A stretch of 64,000 nt of DNA, from the NCBI RefSeq assembly GCF_025642135.1, contig NZ_CP106793.1, forward strand, positions 806,001 to 870,000, read 5' to 3'. Source of the DNA: Streptomyces cynarae. GTDB taxonomy: Bacteria; Actinomycetota; Actinomycetes; Streptomycetales; Streptomycetaceae. A model generated the notes under the pieces. It was not told the DNA's origin, ran no database searches, and was given only the letters and a program-made list of their open reading frames with translations. Shown piece after piece: positions 53,206-61,349 of the stretch. Made by a program: the position numbers and the translations under genes. Each line of letters opens with the position of its first letter. The first letter of the stretch is position 1.

Positions 53206-53421
53206 TCACTGGGTGATGTTGATGGACTGGGCGGCACCGGAGTCCGCCACCGACCACGACGAGTGGTCGTTGAGCGCGGCCGACTCGTTGTGCGCGGAGA
53301 CGTTGGCGACGTGCTTGGTGACGTTCACCGTCTTGCCGAAGCTGAACTTCAGTCGGCCCAGGGCCTCGCGGCCCGGCAGCAGTTCGGCGGACTCGGCGTC
53401 CAGCTCACGCGGATCCATCAT
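53206..53421 (-). CDS. Small peptide, RiPP-precursor-like (copy 1)
   Basis: 71 residues from ATG 53421 (or ATG 53418). MMDPRELDAESAELLPGREA, then the stretch LGRLKFSFGKTVNVTKHVAN shared exactly with copy 2, and a variable end NESAALNDHSSWSVADSG plus AAQSINITQ. No Cys and no signal peptide. As first gene of the cassette, followed at once by two strong hairpins, it should be the most abundant transcript. The alternating polar/hydrophobic end could form beta structure. Function unknown. Confidence 0.75.
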   Translation of the reverse strand: MMDPRELDAESAELLPGREALGRLKFSFGKTVNVTKHVANVSAHNESAALNDHSSWSVADSGAAQSINITQ

Positions 53422-53485
53422 GGTCGATTCCCCCTCGGGGTTCGCAATGCGGTGCCGTCGGACACGGTCAGGTCCCCCCGGATCG

Positions 53486-53526
53486 TGTCCAACTCCGTCG
53501 GACGGGCTGTCCAACGAGATTGGACA
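53486..53526. promoter_or_regulatory. TGTCCAA operator-like repeats in the divergent promoter
   Basis: TGTCCAA at 53486-53492 and again at 53508-53514, a 22-base step (two helical turns). The second is paired with TTGGACA at 53520-53526, spacer CGAGA, forming a perfect 7-bp inverted repeat. It lies between the first peptide gene and the HTH gene. Confidence 0.5.
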
Positions 53527-53652
53527 CTACGGGCCGAGGCGGGTGTGACGCAAGCGGTTCGGGAGAACACCTTCCGTCACGCACCCAAGTCGCCCCTAGA
53601 ATGATCCGACGCGGAAGAGTTCCGCCCGGCGGCGAGCAGGAAGTGACCATCG

Positions 53653-54045
53653 GTGGCCAACGCACTGCAGCAGATCATCCGCGACCGGCTGGACAGTGAG
53701 CGCTGGTCGTACGGCGACGTCGCCCGCCGCGGAGGCATCCCCCGCTCGACGGTGCACCACCTCGCCACGACGGACCACATGGCCCGGATGCCGCAGCCGT
53801 CCACCCTCGAGGGGCTGGCCCAGGGCCTGGCTCTGCCGTTGGACACCATCCGCCGGGCAGCCGCCGAGGCCTGCGGCATCCACCTCTACGCCCCTGCCGC
53901 CGAACCGGCGCAGGCGTCCGAGGCCTCCCGTGACCCCGAAGTGGACGTGCTCATCGCAAGCGTGCAGCGTCTGTCGGCCGAGGACCGCCGCCATGTCGCG
54001 GCCCTCGTCGAGTCACTGCTCGGCCGGTCCTCGGACGCGCCCTGA
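53653..54045 (+). CDS. Helix-turn-helix regulator, divergent from the peptide cassette
   Basis: 130 residues. QQIIRDRLDSERWSYGDVAR, RGGIPRSTVHHLATTDHMAR, then LEGLAQGLALPLDTIRRAAA give an XRE-like helix-turn-helix over residues about 3-70. A short linker and a helical end (VDVLIASVQRLSAEDRRHVA) may dimerise. GTG 53653 is preceded by a weak GGAAGTGA. Likely the regulator of the peptide operon via the TGTCCAA sites; this is positional inference. Confidence 0.82.
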   Translation: MANALQQIIRDRLDSERWSYGDVARRGGIPRSTVHHLATTDHMARMPQPSTLEGLAQGLALPLDTIRRAAAEACGIHLYAPAAEPAQASEASRDPEVDVLIASVQRLSAEDRRHVAALVESLLGRSSDAP

Positions 54046-54093
54046 GCGCGCCCGGGCGAGCGGGGGTACGGCGAGCGGACTCCCGCCCCACCG

Positions 54094-54124
54094 GTCACTT
54101 GCACCAGAAGACGTCACTTCCACC
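54094..54124 (+). repeat. Direct repeat upstream of the TTG-start gene
   Basis: GTCACTTGCACC (54094) and GTCACTTCCACC (54113), 19 bases apart with one mismatch. They could be regulator half-sites. Confidence 0.4.
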
Positions 54125-54206
54125 CGAACACGCATGATCCGCCGCTAGTCTCTCCTCCTGCCCGGGGCCCCGTGAGCCGCACGCCCCGGGTTCTCTGGGG
54201 GGAACT

Positions 54207-54467
54207 TTGCTCTTCGTACACGGCGGCCCCACCACCGCCATCGTCAAGGGACCGACGGGAGAATCCGTGGTCCTGCTCTCCGGCGAACTGCCGGCCGACC
54301 TCACCGACGCCGCCATCGGGGAACTCCTGGATCTCGCGGCGGCCGTGCTCAGCGAGGAGGAACTGACCCTCTTCGACCAGTGCCTCGCCCTGCTGCGCCG
54401 CGGTGAGGGCCCCACGCCGCAGCGCATCGAGATCAACGGGGCCGTGCTCACCGTCTACCGCGAGTGA
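54207..54467 (+). CDS. Hypothetical protein (86 residues), TTG start
   Basis: The TTG at 54207 follows GGGGGGAA and is the only sensible start. LFVHGGPTTAIVKGPTGESV is followed by LPADLTDAAIGELLDLAAAV and FDQCLALLRRGEGPTPQRIE. It is small, soluble and acidic with one Cys. I recognise no family. Confidence 0.6.
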   Translation: MLFVHGGPTTAIVKGPTGESVVLLSGELPADLTDAAIGELLDLAAAVLSEEELTLFDQCLALLRRGEGPTPQRIEINGAVLTVYRE

Positions 54468-54567
54468 GCCGCGCTCTGGGCCGCCGGGCGCCCGGGGGAC
54501 CCGCTCGTACACAATTCCAACTGCGGAGAGCATAGTTCCGCACGCCCGACAGAGGCACGATCAAGCC

Positions 54568-54615
54568 ATGGCAACGCCTCCGCGCCGTCCCTCCGCTCCC
54601 CCGGCACGCCGATGA
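54568..54615 (+). CDS. Possible 15-residue leader overlapping the next start
   Basis: ATG 54568 encodes a Pro/Arg-rich MATPPRRPSAPPARR, whose TGA overlaps ATG 54612 by four bases. It may be a coupled leader or the lost N-terminus of the next protein. Confidence 0.25.
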   Translation: MATPPRRPSAPPARR

Positions 54616-54710
54616 GCCCGGCCCGCATCCCCGGCCTGATCGTGCCGTTGGTCTTCCTGTGCGCCCTGGTGGCCGGCGTGTTGTGGTACTGGCGGCATCG
54701 CGGCGACTAG
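54612..54710 (+). CDS. Single-pass membrane microprotein (32 residues)
   Basis: From ATG 54612: RIPGLIVPLVFLCALVAGVL is one clear membrane helix, closed by WYWRHRGD. The helix with aromatic and basic end is unlikely by chance. No function known. It has no good ribosome site of its own, which supports coupling to the 15-codon frame. Confidence 0.45.
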   Translation: MSPARIPGLIVPLVFLCALVAGVLWYWRHRGD

Positions 54711-54800
54711 GTGTACTGATCACCAGTGCCGCGGCCGCCCGGCGTGCCGGCGGAGCATCGCGGTTCGCCGGCGGTGCGCCCCGGGGGGCGATACAGGTGG

Positions 54801-55259
54801 CTACTTCTCCTGACGCGCCGTCACCAGGACGGACTGCGTCGTCTGCAGGAAGCGGCGGACGGCGTCCAGTTCGTTCTCGTCGAACTCCCCTTCCGCCGCG
54901 ACCAGCCTGCTGATCAGCGGACCGAAGAAGGACCAGCCGAGGTCGGTCGCCTGGTCGGTGACGGCGAGGAGGACCCGGCGCCGGTCGCGCGGGTCGTGTC
55001 CGCGGTCGACGAGGCCCCGCCGCTCCAGCCGGTCGACGACGGCCGTGACGGCCGAGGAATTCAGCCCCAGCTGCGCACCCAGCCGACCGGGCGTGGCGTC
55101 GGTCCCCGTCCGGTCGAAGTCGAGCAGGTGGATCAGTGCGCGCAGGTCAGTGGGGTGCAAGCTGTTCCGCGCGGCGAATTCGGCGCCGAGCAGGTCGAGT
55201 TCGACGGTGATGCCGCGCAGCAGGTGCACCAGTTGCAGACGCGGGTCGCGGTGGTCCAC
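54801..55259 (-). CDS. MarR-family transcriptional regulator
   Basis: 152 residues. LHPTDLRALIHLLDFDRTGT, PGRLGAQLGLNSSAVTAVVD and LERRGLVDRGHDPRDRRRVL, the winged helix with its DxRDRR wing, are typical MarR. It starts at GTG 55259, 89 bases from the divergent hydrolase gene. It most likely represses itself and that hydrolase, released by a small aromatic or lipophilic ligand. Confidence 0.9.
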   Translation of the reverse strand: MDHRDPRLQLVHLLRGITVELDLLGAEFAARNSLHPTDLRALIHLLDFDRTGTDATPGRLGAQLGLNSSAVTAVVDRLERRGLVDRGHDPRDRRRVLLAVTDQATDLGWSFFGPLISRLVAAEGEFDENELDAVRRFLQTTQSVLVTARQEK

Positions 55260-55278
55260 GTGGCGCCCTTCCGTTGTG

Positions 55279-55302
55279 GATATCTCAGTGAGTGAGTATA
55301 TC
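55279..55302. promoter_or_regulatory. Imperfect palindrome between marR-type gene and hydrolase
   Basis: GATAT-CTCA-GTGAG-TGAG-T-ATATC, with a further TCAGTGA at 55305. AT-rich for this genome and centred in the divergent promoter; candidate MarR operator. Confidence 0.45.
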
Positions 55303-55347
55303 GTTCAGTGACGTAGTTTCGAATGCCGTTTCGACCGGGGAGGTCCC

Positions 55348-56214
55348 ATGTCCGCTGCGGCGCGTTTCCGCAGTTCGGAAGCCGAGGAGCGCTTTCTGTC
55401 GGCGTACGACGCCGTGCTGGGGAGCTGGCCGGTGCAGGTCGAGTCCGTCGACGTACCCACCACGTACGGGACGACGCGCGTGAACTCCTGCGGCCCGCAC
55501 GACGCACCGGCGCTGGTCCTGCTGCCCGGCGGAGGCGCCACGTCGACGGTCTGGCTCGCCGATGTCGAGAGGCTCAGCGCGCGGTACCGGGTCCACGCGG
55601 TGGACACCATCGGCCAGGCCGGACGGAGCATCGCGGACGGCCGCGTGGCGCGCGACACCGGCGATCTGACGGCATGGCTGGACGAGGTGCTGGGTGAGCT
55701 GGGGATCGAGCGGGCGGCGTTCTGCGGGCACTCGTACGGGGCCTGGCTGTCCCTCACCTACGCCCTGCACGCGCCGCAGCGGGTGAGCGGGGCCGTGCTG
55801 CTGGATCCCACGCGCTGCTTCGGCGGATACCGGGCGCAGTACCTGCTGCGGGCCGCGCCGCTGTTCCTGAAGCCCGGCGAGCGGGCGGCGCGCGGGTTCC
55901 TGGAGTGGGAGACGGGTGGGGCGACGGTGGACGAGGGGTGGCTGGAAGTGACCGTTCGCGGCACGGCCGGATACGTCCCCAAGATCGTCGATCCTCGCCC
56001 GCCCGGCCCGGAACTCCTGCGCCGCTCCGTAGTTCCCCTGCTGGTCGTGCTGGCAGCCCGCAGCCGCGCGCACGACACCCGCACGATCCGTGAGCGCGTA
56101 CGGGAACGAGCGCCGCACGCGCGGATCCATGTGCTGCCCACAGCGACCCATCACACGCTGCCTCTCGCCCATGCGCAGGAGATCGACCCACTGGTCCTCG
56201 ACTTCCTCGCCTGA
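55348..56214 (+). CDS. Alpha/beta hydrolase
   Basis: 288 residues. LVLLPGGGATSTVWL is the oxyanion-hole region, FCGHSYGAWLSLTYAL holds the nucleophile serine (GHSYG), and TATHHTLPLAH the catalytic histidine. Typical of esterases and epoxide-hydrolase-like enzymes; substrate unknown. GGGGAGG precedes ATG 55348. Regulation by the divergent MarR protein is probable. Confidence 0.88.
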   Translation: MSAAARFRSSEAEERFLSAYDAVLGSWPVQVESVDVPTTYGTTRVNSCGPHDAPALVLLPGGGATSTVWLADVERLSARYRVHAVDTIGQAGRSIADGRVARDTGDLTAWLDEVLGELGIERAAFCGHSYGAWLSLTYALHAPQRVSGAVLLDPTRCFGGYRAQYLLRAAPLFLKPGERAARGFLEWETGGATVDEGWLEVTVRGTAGYVPKIVDPRPPGPELLRRSVVPLLVVLAARSRAHDTRTIRERVRERAPHARIHVLPTATHHTLPLAHAQEIDPLVLDFLA

Positions 56215-56270
56215 GCGCCGTCCGCCCTCGCCGAGTGGCACGGCGACGCCACTCGCTACTGTGACGGGCC

Positions 56271-56726
56271 ATGACGCATCCGCATCTGCCCACCACCGAG
56301 TCGGCCGTCACGGCGATACGTGAGATCGCGCAGGAGTACGGCCTGGCGATGACCGCCACCCACGACATCGGCGCGGACCGGACTTCCCACCGCGCCGCGG
56401 CCGGGGCGTTCGCGGTTCTCGATCCGGACGGTTCGCTGCCGCATGAGGCGTTCGTCGAGCTGGGAGGCTCACCGGCCGTCACGGTCCAGCTCTTCCCCGA
56501 CGAGGACGCGAAGATCACTGTCGACGACGTGGATTTCGAGGATCTCCCCCGGGACGTGGTCCCGGCGTTCCTGCGGTCCGTCTACGGCGGTCTGGCCTAT
56601 GTGACGGGGCGGTTCTTCCCGCCCGGCCAGTGGCTGATCGTGCCGCTGCCCGGGGACGAGACGTACAAGGAGCTGATCCTGCGCACCTCGCTCACCCCGT
56701 GGCTGGCCCGCTCATTCCGAAGCTAG
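56271..56726 (+). CDS. Hypothetical protein (151 residues)
   Basis: Contains SAVTAIREIAQEYGLAMTAT, FVELGGSPAVTVQLFPDEDA and LRSVYGGLAYVTGRFFPPGQ. Soluble alpha/beta protein without signal or metal motif. It starts 56 bases after the hydrolase and may share its transcript. I do not recognise the family. Confidence 0.7.
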   Translation: MTHPHLPTTESAVTAIREIAQEYGLAMTATHDIGADRTSHRAAAGAFAVLDPDGSLPHEAFVELGGSPAVTVQLFPDEDAKITVDDVDFEDLPRDVVPAFLRSVYGGLAYVTGRFFPPGQWLIVPLPGDETYKELILRTSLTPWLARSFRS

Positions 56727-56779
56727 TGCCCCGGCAGGCAACGTTTGCCCGTCAAGGAGCGGCGTCCGGTGCGTGCTCT

Positions 56780-56859
56780 GGGGGTACCCCCTGCTCGAAG
56801 AGCTTGGGGGAGTGCCGGCCGGAAGCCCTCGTACTGGACGTACTTGGGCTTTCGGCCGG
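56780..56859. repeat. Intergenic repeat-like element with two palindromes
   Basis: GGGGGTACCCCC at 56780-56791, then a 14-bp stem with one G-U pair (56815-56828 and 56846-56859) around TCGTACTGGACGTACTT. Sequences of this look recur between Streptomyces genes; here it probably ends both convergent transcripts. Confidence 0.5.
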
Positions 56860-56904
56860 TGTGGCGAGAGGGCGTGCCGGGCGTCGCGCCGGAGGTTCCG
56901 GCGC

Positions 56905-57450
56905 TCAGTGCTGGCCGCGCTCCGCCTGTTCGCGCAGGAACGTGCTGATCTGGCCGGCCAGGGTCTCGGAGGTGCCGTCGGCGCGGGTGGCCGTGCCCTG
57001 CGGGCCGTCCGGGACGGTCATGTCGCCGGACCACAGATACCGGTCCGTCCATTCGTCGTCCGCCTTCAGCTGGACCTGGATGTCCACGAGGCTCAGGGCG
57101 GATTCCGGGGCGGCGGCGTACAGGACGGCGGTCGCACGGCGCAGCGGATAGACGTCGAAGCCCTCGATGAAGTGCGAGTTGCGCCAGTCGAGAAATGCGC
57201 TCTCGCCGTCCGGACCGGTCCGCACGTCCAGTTGACCGTCTTCCAGATGGATGCCGACCGGTTCCGCCGACCGGTTCTCCACGGTCACCCTGAAGCGGAA
57301 ATAGGTGAGGCCTTCGGCCGAATCGTCACGCCCACGCGGCGGCTCCGCCTTTTCCAGCCCGTGGACACGGACACGCAGCCCGGCATGCTCGTCCCCGCAT
57401 TCCTGCCAGTCACCGATCACATGGGGCTCGTGCACGGTCCACCTCTCCAC
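56905..57450 (-). CDS. Hypothetical protein (about 181 residues)
   Basis: VERWTVHEPHVIGDWQECGD, YFRFRVTVENRSAEPVGIHL and EDGQLDVRTGPDGESAFLD suggest a beta-sandwich, such as the DUF4352-like folds in which VENRSxxP is common. The frame is open to TTG 57501; I use GTG 57450, where the sequence starts to look conserved. The start is uncertain. No signal peptide or lipobox is visible. Confidence 0.65.
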   Translation of the reverse strand: MERWTVHEPHVIGDWQECGDEHAGLRVRVHGLEKAEPPRGRDDSAEGLTYFRFRVTVENRSAEPVGIHLEDGQLDVRTGPDGESAFLDWRNSHFIEGFDVYPLRRATAVLYAAAPESALSLVDIQVQLKADDEWTDRYLWSGDMTVPDGPQGTATRADGTSETLAGQISTFLREQAERGQH

Positions 57451-57661
57451 TTCCGGCCACGTTCCTATCCGCGTACGCAACAAAGTGTCAAATGCAACCA
57501 AGATCGGACGGCCGATGGATTTCCCTGGCTAGATCACCGATCAAGCCGTGCCCAGCATGAATCGCTTCAGCGCCGTGGGAAAGGCGATCGCGTACGTGTC
57601 GCACATCACGTGCACGACAGGCCGGGCACCGGGCCCCCGCACCGCTGGCACACTGCACGTC

Positions 57662-58162
57662 ATGGCCCCGATCACGCCCGCCCGCGCCCTTCTTCTGCTC
57701 GTCACCGGGCTGGTCTGTCTGACCACCGCGAGCGGTGCCCTGATCGGCGCCCTCTTCGGTGGCGCGCGGGCCGCCCTCGTGGCCGCGGCCTGCGGGGGCG
57801 CGGCGGGCGCACTCGGCGCCCTGGTCTTCCGCCGGCGTGCGCTGGCGCACTTCGACGCGGCCCGGCGGCACGCGGGAATGCGTGGCTACGCGGAAGGGAT
57901 CGCGCACGGAGTGCTGGTGCACGTCGCCGCGTACGAGGCCGCGGTCTTCCCCCGTACGGGCCCCCTCGGGGTCACCCACGAGGAGCGTGCCGCACGGCGC
58001 ACCCTCGCCTATCGGATGGCCGCTCTGGACGAGGTGCCCCAGCGTGTCCGGGAGGTCGCGGCGGACGCGCTGGCGGTGCTCGACACAGCCGACCGCACCC
58101 GCGCCGAGGAGGTCCTCGCCCAACTCGCCGCCGTCGTCCGGGAGGAGTACGCCCGCCCGTGA
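57662..58162 (+). CDS. Small membrane protein of unknown function
   Basis: 166 residues. Two membrane helices (ARALLLLVTGLVCLTTASGA and ALVAAACGGAAGALGALVFR) are followed by a soluble helical part with RGYAEGIAHGVLVHVAAYEA and a charged end. ATG 57662 is used; the open frame reaches further up but without helix-like sequence. Not recognised. Confidence 0.7.
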   Translation: MAPITPARALLLLVTGLVCLTTASGALIGALFGGARAALVAAACGGAAGALGALVFRRRALAHFDAARRHAGMRGYAEGIAHGVLVHVAAYEAAVFPRTGPLGVTHEERAARRTLAYRMAALDEVPQRVREVAADALAVLDTADRTRAEEVLAQLAAVVREEYARP

Positions 58163-58495
58163 CCGGTTACACGGCTCCGGCGGATTTCCGGCCGACCGCA
58201 CCGCCCGTGAGTCAATTCGCGACACCCTGTGCAATACGCCGCCGGGGCGACAACCGTCCACTGCCGCAAGGGAATTGATCCCTGGGTGCTGCGGTTTCGG
58301 GCATTCGCGGCAAGGGAGCCGCCCGCCTCCGTGATCCGCACGGTCGGTCGGGGCGGCGTGCGCGCATCCGCGTCCTTCCGGACACGACACGCGCGCGATT
58401 GAGCAAGGTCATGCCGTGTCGACGTAGCAAGGGTCATGGCAGCATGCAGGGGCGCGGACCGCTCGGACGCGACGTACGACCCGGGGGCGCGGACG

Positions 58496-60215
58496 ATGAC
58501 GCACGACCAGCAGCCGCCCGTCACGTCCGACGGCGCCGGTCCCCGGAACCGGCCGGCACCCCCTCCCGGGCGGACGCCGGAGGCCGGGTCGCCGGGCGGC
58601 GCTGCGGCGGCACCGGCGGCCGCTGCTGGTGCTCGCGGTGTGCGCGCTGCTGGTCCAGATGGCGTTCGCCATGGCCACCACCGCGGTGCGGCAGACCCCC
58701 ACCATCGACGAGCCCGTGTATGTCGGCACGGCCGTCGTGTACCTGCGGGAGCACAGTCTGCGCTTCAACCCGGAGCACCCCCCGCTCGGCAAACTGATCA
58801 TCGCGACCGGCACGGTCTTCGCACACCCGCGCCTCGAGCCCGGTTTCCGGGGCGATCAAGGAGAGTTGGGGCGGCGGCTGCTGTACGCCTCGGGCAACGA
58901 CCCGTGGCGGGTGATGTTCTGGGCCCGACTGCCGGTGATGGTGATGACGCTGCTGTTCGGGCTGGTGGTGTTCGGTTTCGCCCGCGAACTGACCGGCTCC
59001 GTCGGCGCTTTGGTGGCGCTGGCCCTGTACGCGTTCTCGCCCGACCTGATCACGAACGGCTCCCTGGCCACCCTGGACGTGCCCGCGGCGGGCTTCGTGG
59101 TGACGGCGGCCTGGATGGTGTGGCGGGCGCGGGGGCGGCCGCTGCCGTATCTGCCGCTCGCCGGGGTGGCGACCGGGGCGGCCGTGGCCACGAAGATGAG
59201 CACGCTGCCCGCGGTGCCGGTGCTGCTGGTGCTGGCCGGTTGGTCGTACTGGCAGGCACAGGGCGCCTGCGTGGCACGTCCGCGGCGTGCGGCGCGTGCC
59301 GGGGCGGCGGCCGTCGGGGTCGCGCTGGTCCTCGTCGCCGTCGTGTGGGCCGTCTATCTCGTCGTCGACCCCCGGCTGCGGTGGACGACACCCCCGGACA
59401 CGCCCGCCGTGCACGGTCCGGGCGCCCTGCTCGTCCACGCGTTGCCGTTCCCGGAGCCGTACCGCGACGGGATGAGGATCCAGTTCGGGTTCGAGAGCGC
59501 GCAGTGGCGCGGCTACCTGTTCGGCCGGCTCTACACCGGCAACCGGTGGTACTACCTGCCGGCCGCGCTGCTGGTGAAGACGCCGCTCGGCATGCTGGCC
59601 CTGTGGCTCGGCGGGGCGGTGACCATGGCGGTGGTGCCCCGGCTGCGCCCGGCCGTCCCGTATGTGCTGCTGGTGCCGGGTGTGCTGCTGGCCGCGGCGA
59701 TGCAGGGCTCACGCGACCTCGGGGTGCGTTACGCGATCTTCGTTCCGGTGTTCCTGGCCGTCGCGGCGGCCTGCGTGCTCGCGCAGCGGCAGCAGTGGGT
59801 GTACGCGGTGACGGCGGCCCTGGTCACGTTCGTGGCGGTCAGCTCGGTGCGGACGTACCCGTACTATCTGCCGTACTCCAACGAGGCGTTCGGCGGGCCG
59901 AAGAAGACGTATCTCAGGCTGCACGACTCGAACGTCGACTGGGGCCAGGACCTCGGACGGCTGGCGGACCGGCTGCGCGAGCGGTACCCGGACGAGAAGA
60001 GCGTCTGGCTCGTCTACAAGGGCAGTGGTGTGCCGTCCTGGTACGGCGTCCACGGGCGCGACCCGCTCAGGGTGCCTCCGAACCGGGTGCACGGGCTGCT
60101 CGTCGTCTCCGACACGTCGATCGCCAAGGCCGATGCCCGGCTGAAGCAGCTGATCCGCGGCAGCAGGGCGATCGACGACGTCGGTCACTCCATCACGATC
60201 TTCCGGCGGCCCTAA
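58496..60215 (+). CDS. Membrane glycosyltransferase, GT39/ArnT-like (probable frameshift near the start)
   Basis: From GTG 58629 the frame gives 528 residues with about eleven membrane helices. RQTPTIDEPVYVGTAVVYLR holds the conserved Asp-Glu of the first lumenal loop, and FNPEHPPLGKLIIATG and WARLPVMVMTLLFGLV follow. Dolichyl- or polyprenyl-phosphate-mannose protein mannosyltransferases and ArnT share this layout. The enzyme would move a sugar from a lipid carrier outside the membrane. A better start, ATG 58496 (MTHDQQPPVTSD), is in another frame; two missing bases or one extra before 58629 would join them. Without that, GTG 58629 begins inside the first helix. Confidence 0.78.
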
Positions 60216-60239
60216 GGCCTCTCGTTGCATGACGAAAGG
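60213..60239. terminator. Hairpin after the GT39-like gene
   Basis: GGCCTCTCGT and ACGAAAGGCC pair with one mismatch around TGCATG. Confidence 0.55.
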
Positions 60240-60345
60240 CCCTGGGGTCCTTGCAGACGACCCGAACCGAACAGCGGGGCCCCGTTCGGGGGAAATCGTA
60301 CGGCCGGGACGCGTGAGGGTGTGCGGCGGTGTCCACAACTGACCC

Positions 60346-61317
60346 GTGAGACTGCCGCTGATCGCCCCCATGCTCGCCTGCCCCGGCACTCTGCCGCCCG
60401 CCGGGCAGGACGCGCAGTGGGCGTACGAGACGAAACAGGACGGCCAGCGGGTGGTGGTCTATCTGCCCGGCGACGGCGGTCTTGAGCTACGGGCCCGCTC
60501 GGGCGAGGTGATCACCGGCGCGTACCCCGAACTGCGGCCGCTGGGCGGCGCCCTGGGCGCCACGACCGCCGTGCTGGACGGCGAGGTGGTGGCGCTCGAC
60601 GAGCGGGGGCGCGGTGACTTCCAGCGGCTGCAGTCCCGGATGGGCCTCGCCCACTCCCCCGCCCTGGCGGCGCGCCGCGCGGTGCAGATCCCGGTGCACC
60701 TGGTGCTGTTCGACGTCATGTTCCTGCGCGGCGAGCGCCTTCTGGCGCTTCCCTACGCCCGGCGGCGGCAGCTGCTGGAGGGGCTGGCGCTGGCCGGTGC
60801 GTACTGGTCGACGCCGGGGGCGATCGTCGGCCACGGGGCGCGGGCGCTGGAGGCGACCCGGGAGGCGGGTCTGGAGGGGCTGGTGTGCAAGCGGCTCGAC
60901 TCGGTCTACGAGCCGGGGGTGCGGTCCCGTTTCTGGATCAAGATCCGCAACGTGCGAGCCGTCGATGTGATCGTCGGCGGCTGGCTGCCCGGCCAGGGAC
61001 GGCTGCGGGGACTGCCCGGGGCGCTGCTGGTGGGGCAGCGGGCCGAGGCCGGGCGGCTGCGCTACGTCGGGCGGGTGGGCACCGGCTGGAGCGAGGGCGA
61101 GCGGGCCGAACTCGCCCGGCTGCTGGAGGCGGTGAAGACCTCTCGGTGTCCGTTCGAACGGGATCCACGGGTGGCGGGGGCCCGCTGGGTCCTGCCGAGA
61201 CTCGTCGGCGAGGTCCGCTACAACACACGCACCCGGTCGGGGCTGCTCCGACAGGCCTCATGGCTGCGGCTGCGCCCGGACCTGGCGCCGGAGGACGCGG
61301 CGGCCGACCTGCCCTGA
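60346..61317 (+). CDS. ATP-dependent DNA ligase (LigC-like)
   Basis: 323 residues. WAYETKQDGQRVVVYLPGDG holds the KxDG adenylation site, LDGEVVALDERGRGDFQRLQ motif III and EGLVCKRLDS motif IV, and SRFWIKIRN motif V. An OB domain follows with IVGGWLPGQGRLRG. This is the short ligase type of actinobacterial end-joining and base-excision repair. No ku or LigD primase/nuclease gene is adjacent. It starts at GTG 60346. Confidence 0.9.
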   Translation: MRLPLIAPMLACPGTLPPAGQDAQWAYETKQDGQRVVVYLPGDGGLELRARSGEVITGAYPELRPLGGALGATTAVLDGEVVALDERGRGDFQRLQSRMGLAHSPALAARRAVQIPVHLVLFDVMFLRGERLLALPYARRRQLLEGLALAGAYWSTPGAIVGHGARALEATREAGLEGLVCKRLDSVYEPGVRSRFWIKIRNVRAVDVIVGGWLPGQGRLRGLPGALLVGQRAEAGRLRYVGRVGTGWSEGERAELARLLEAVKTSRCPFERDPRVAGARWVLPRLVGEVRYNTRTRSGLLRQASWLRLRPDLAPEDAAADLP

Positions 61318-61349
61318 CGTGACCTGCGGTGAGGTGGTCGGCGTCCGGC

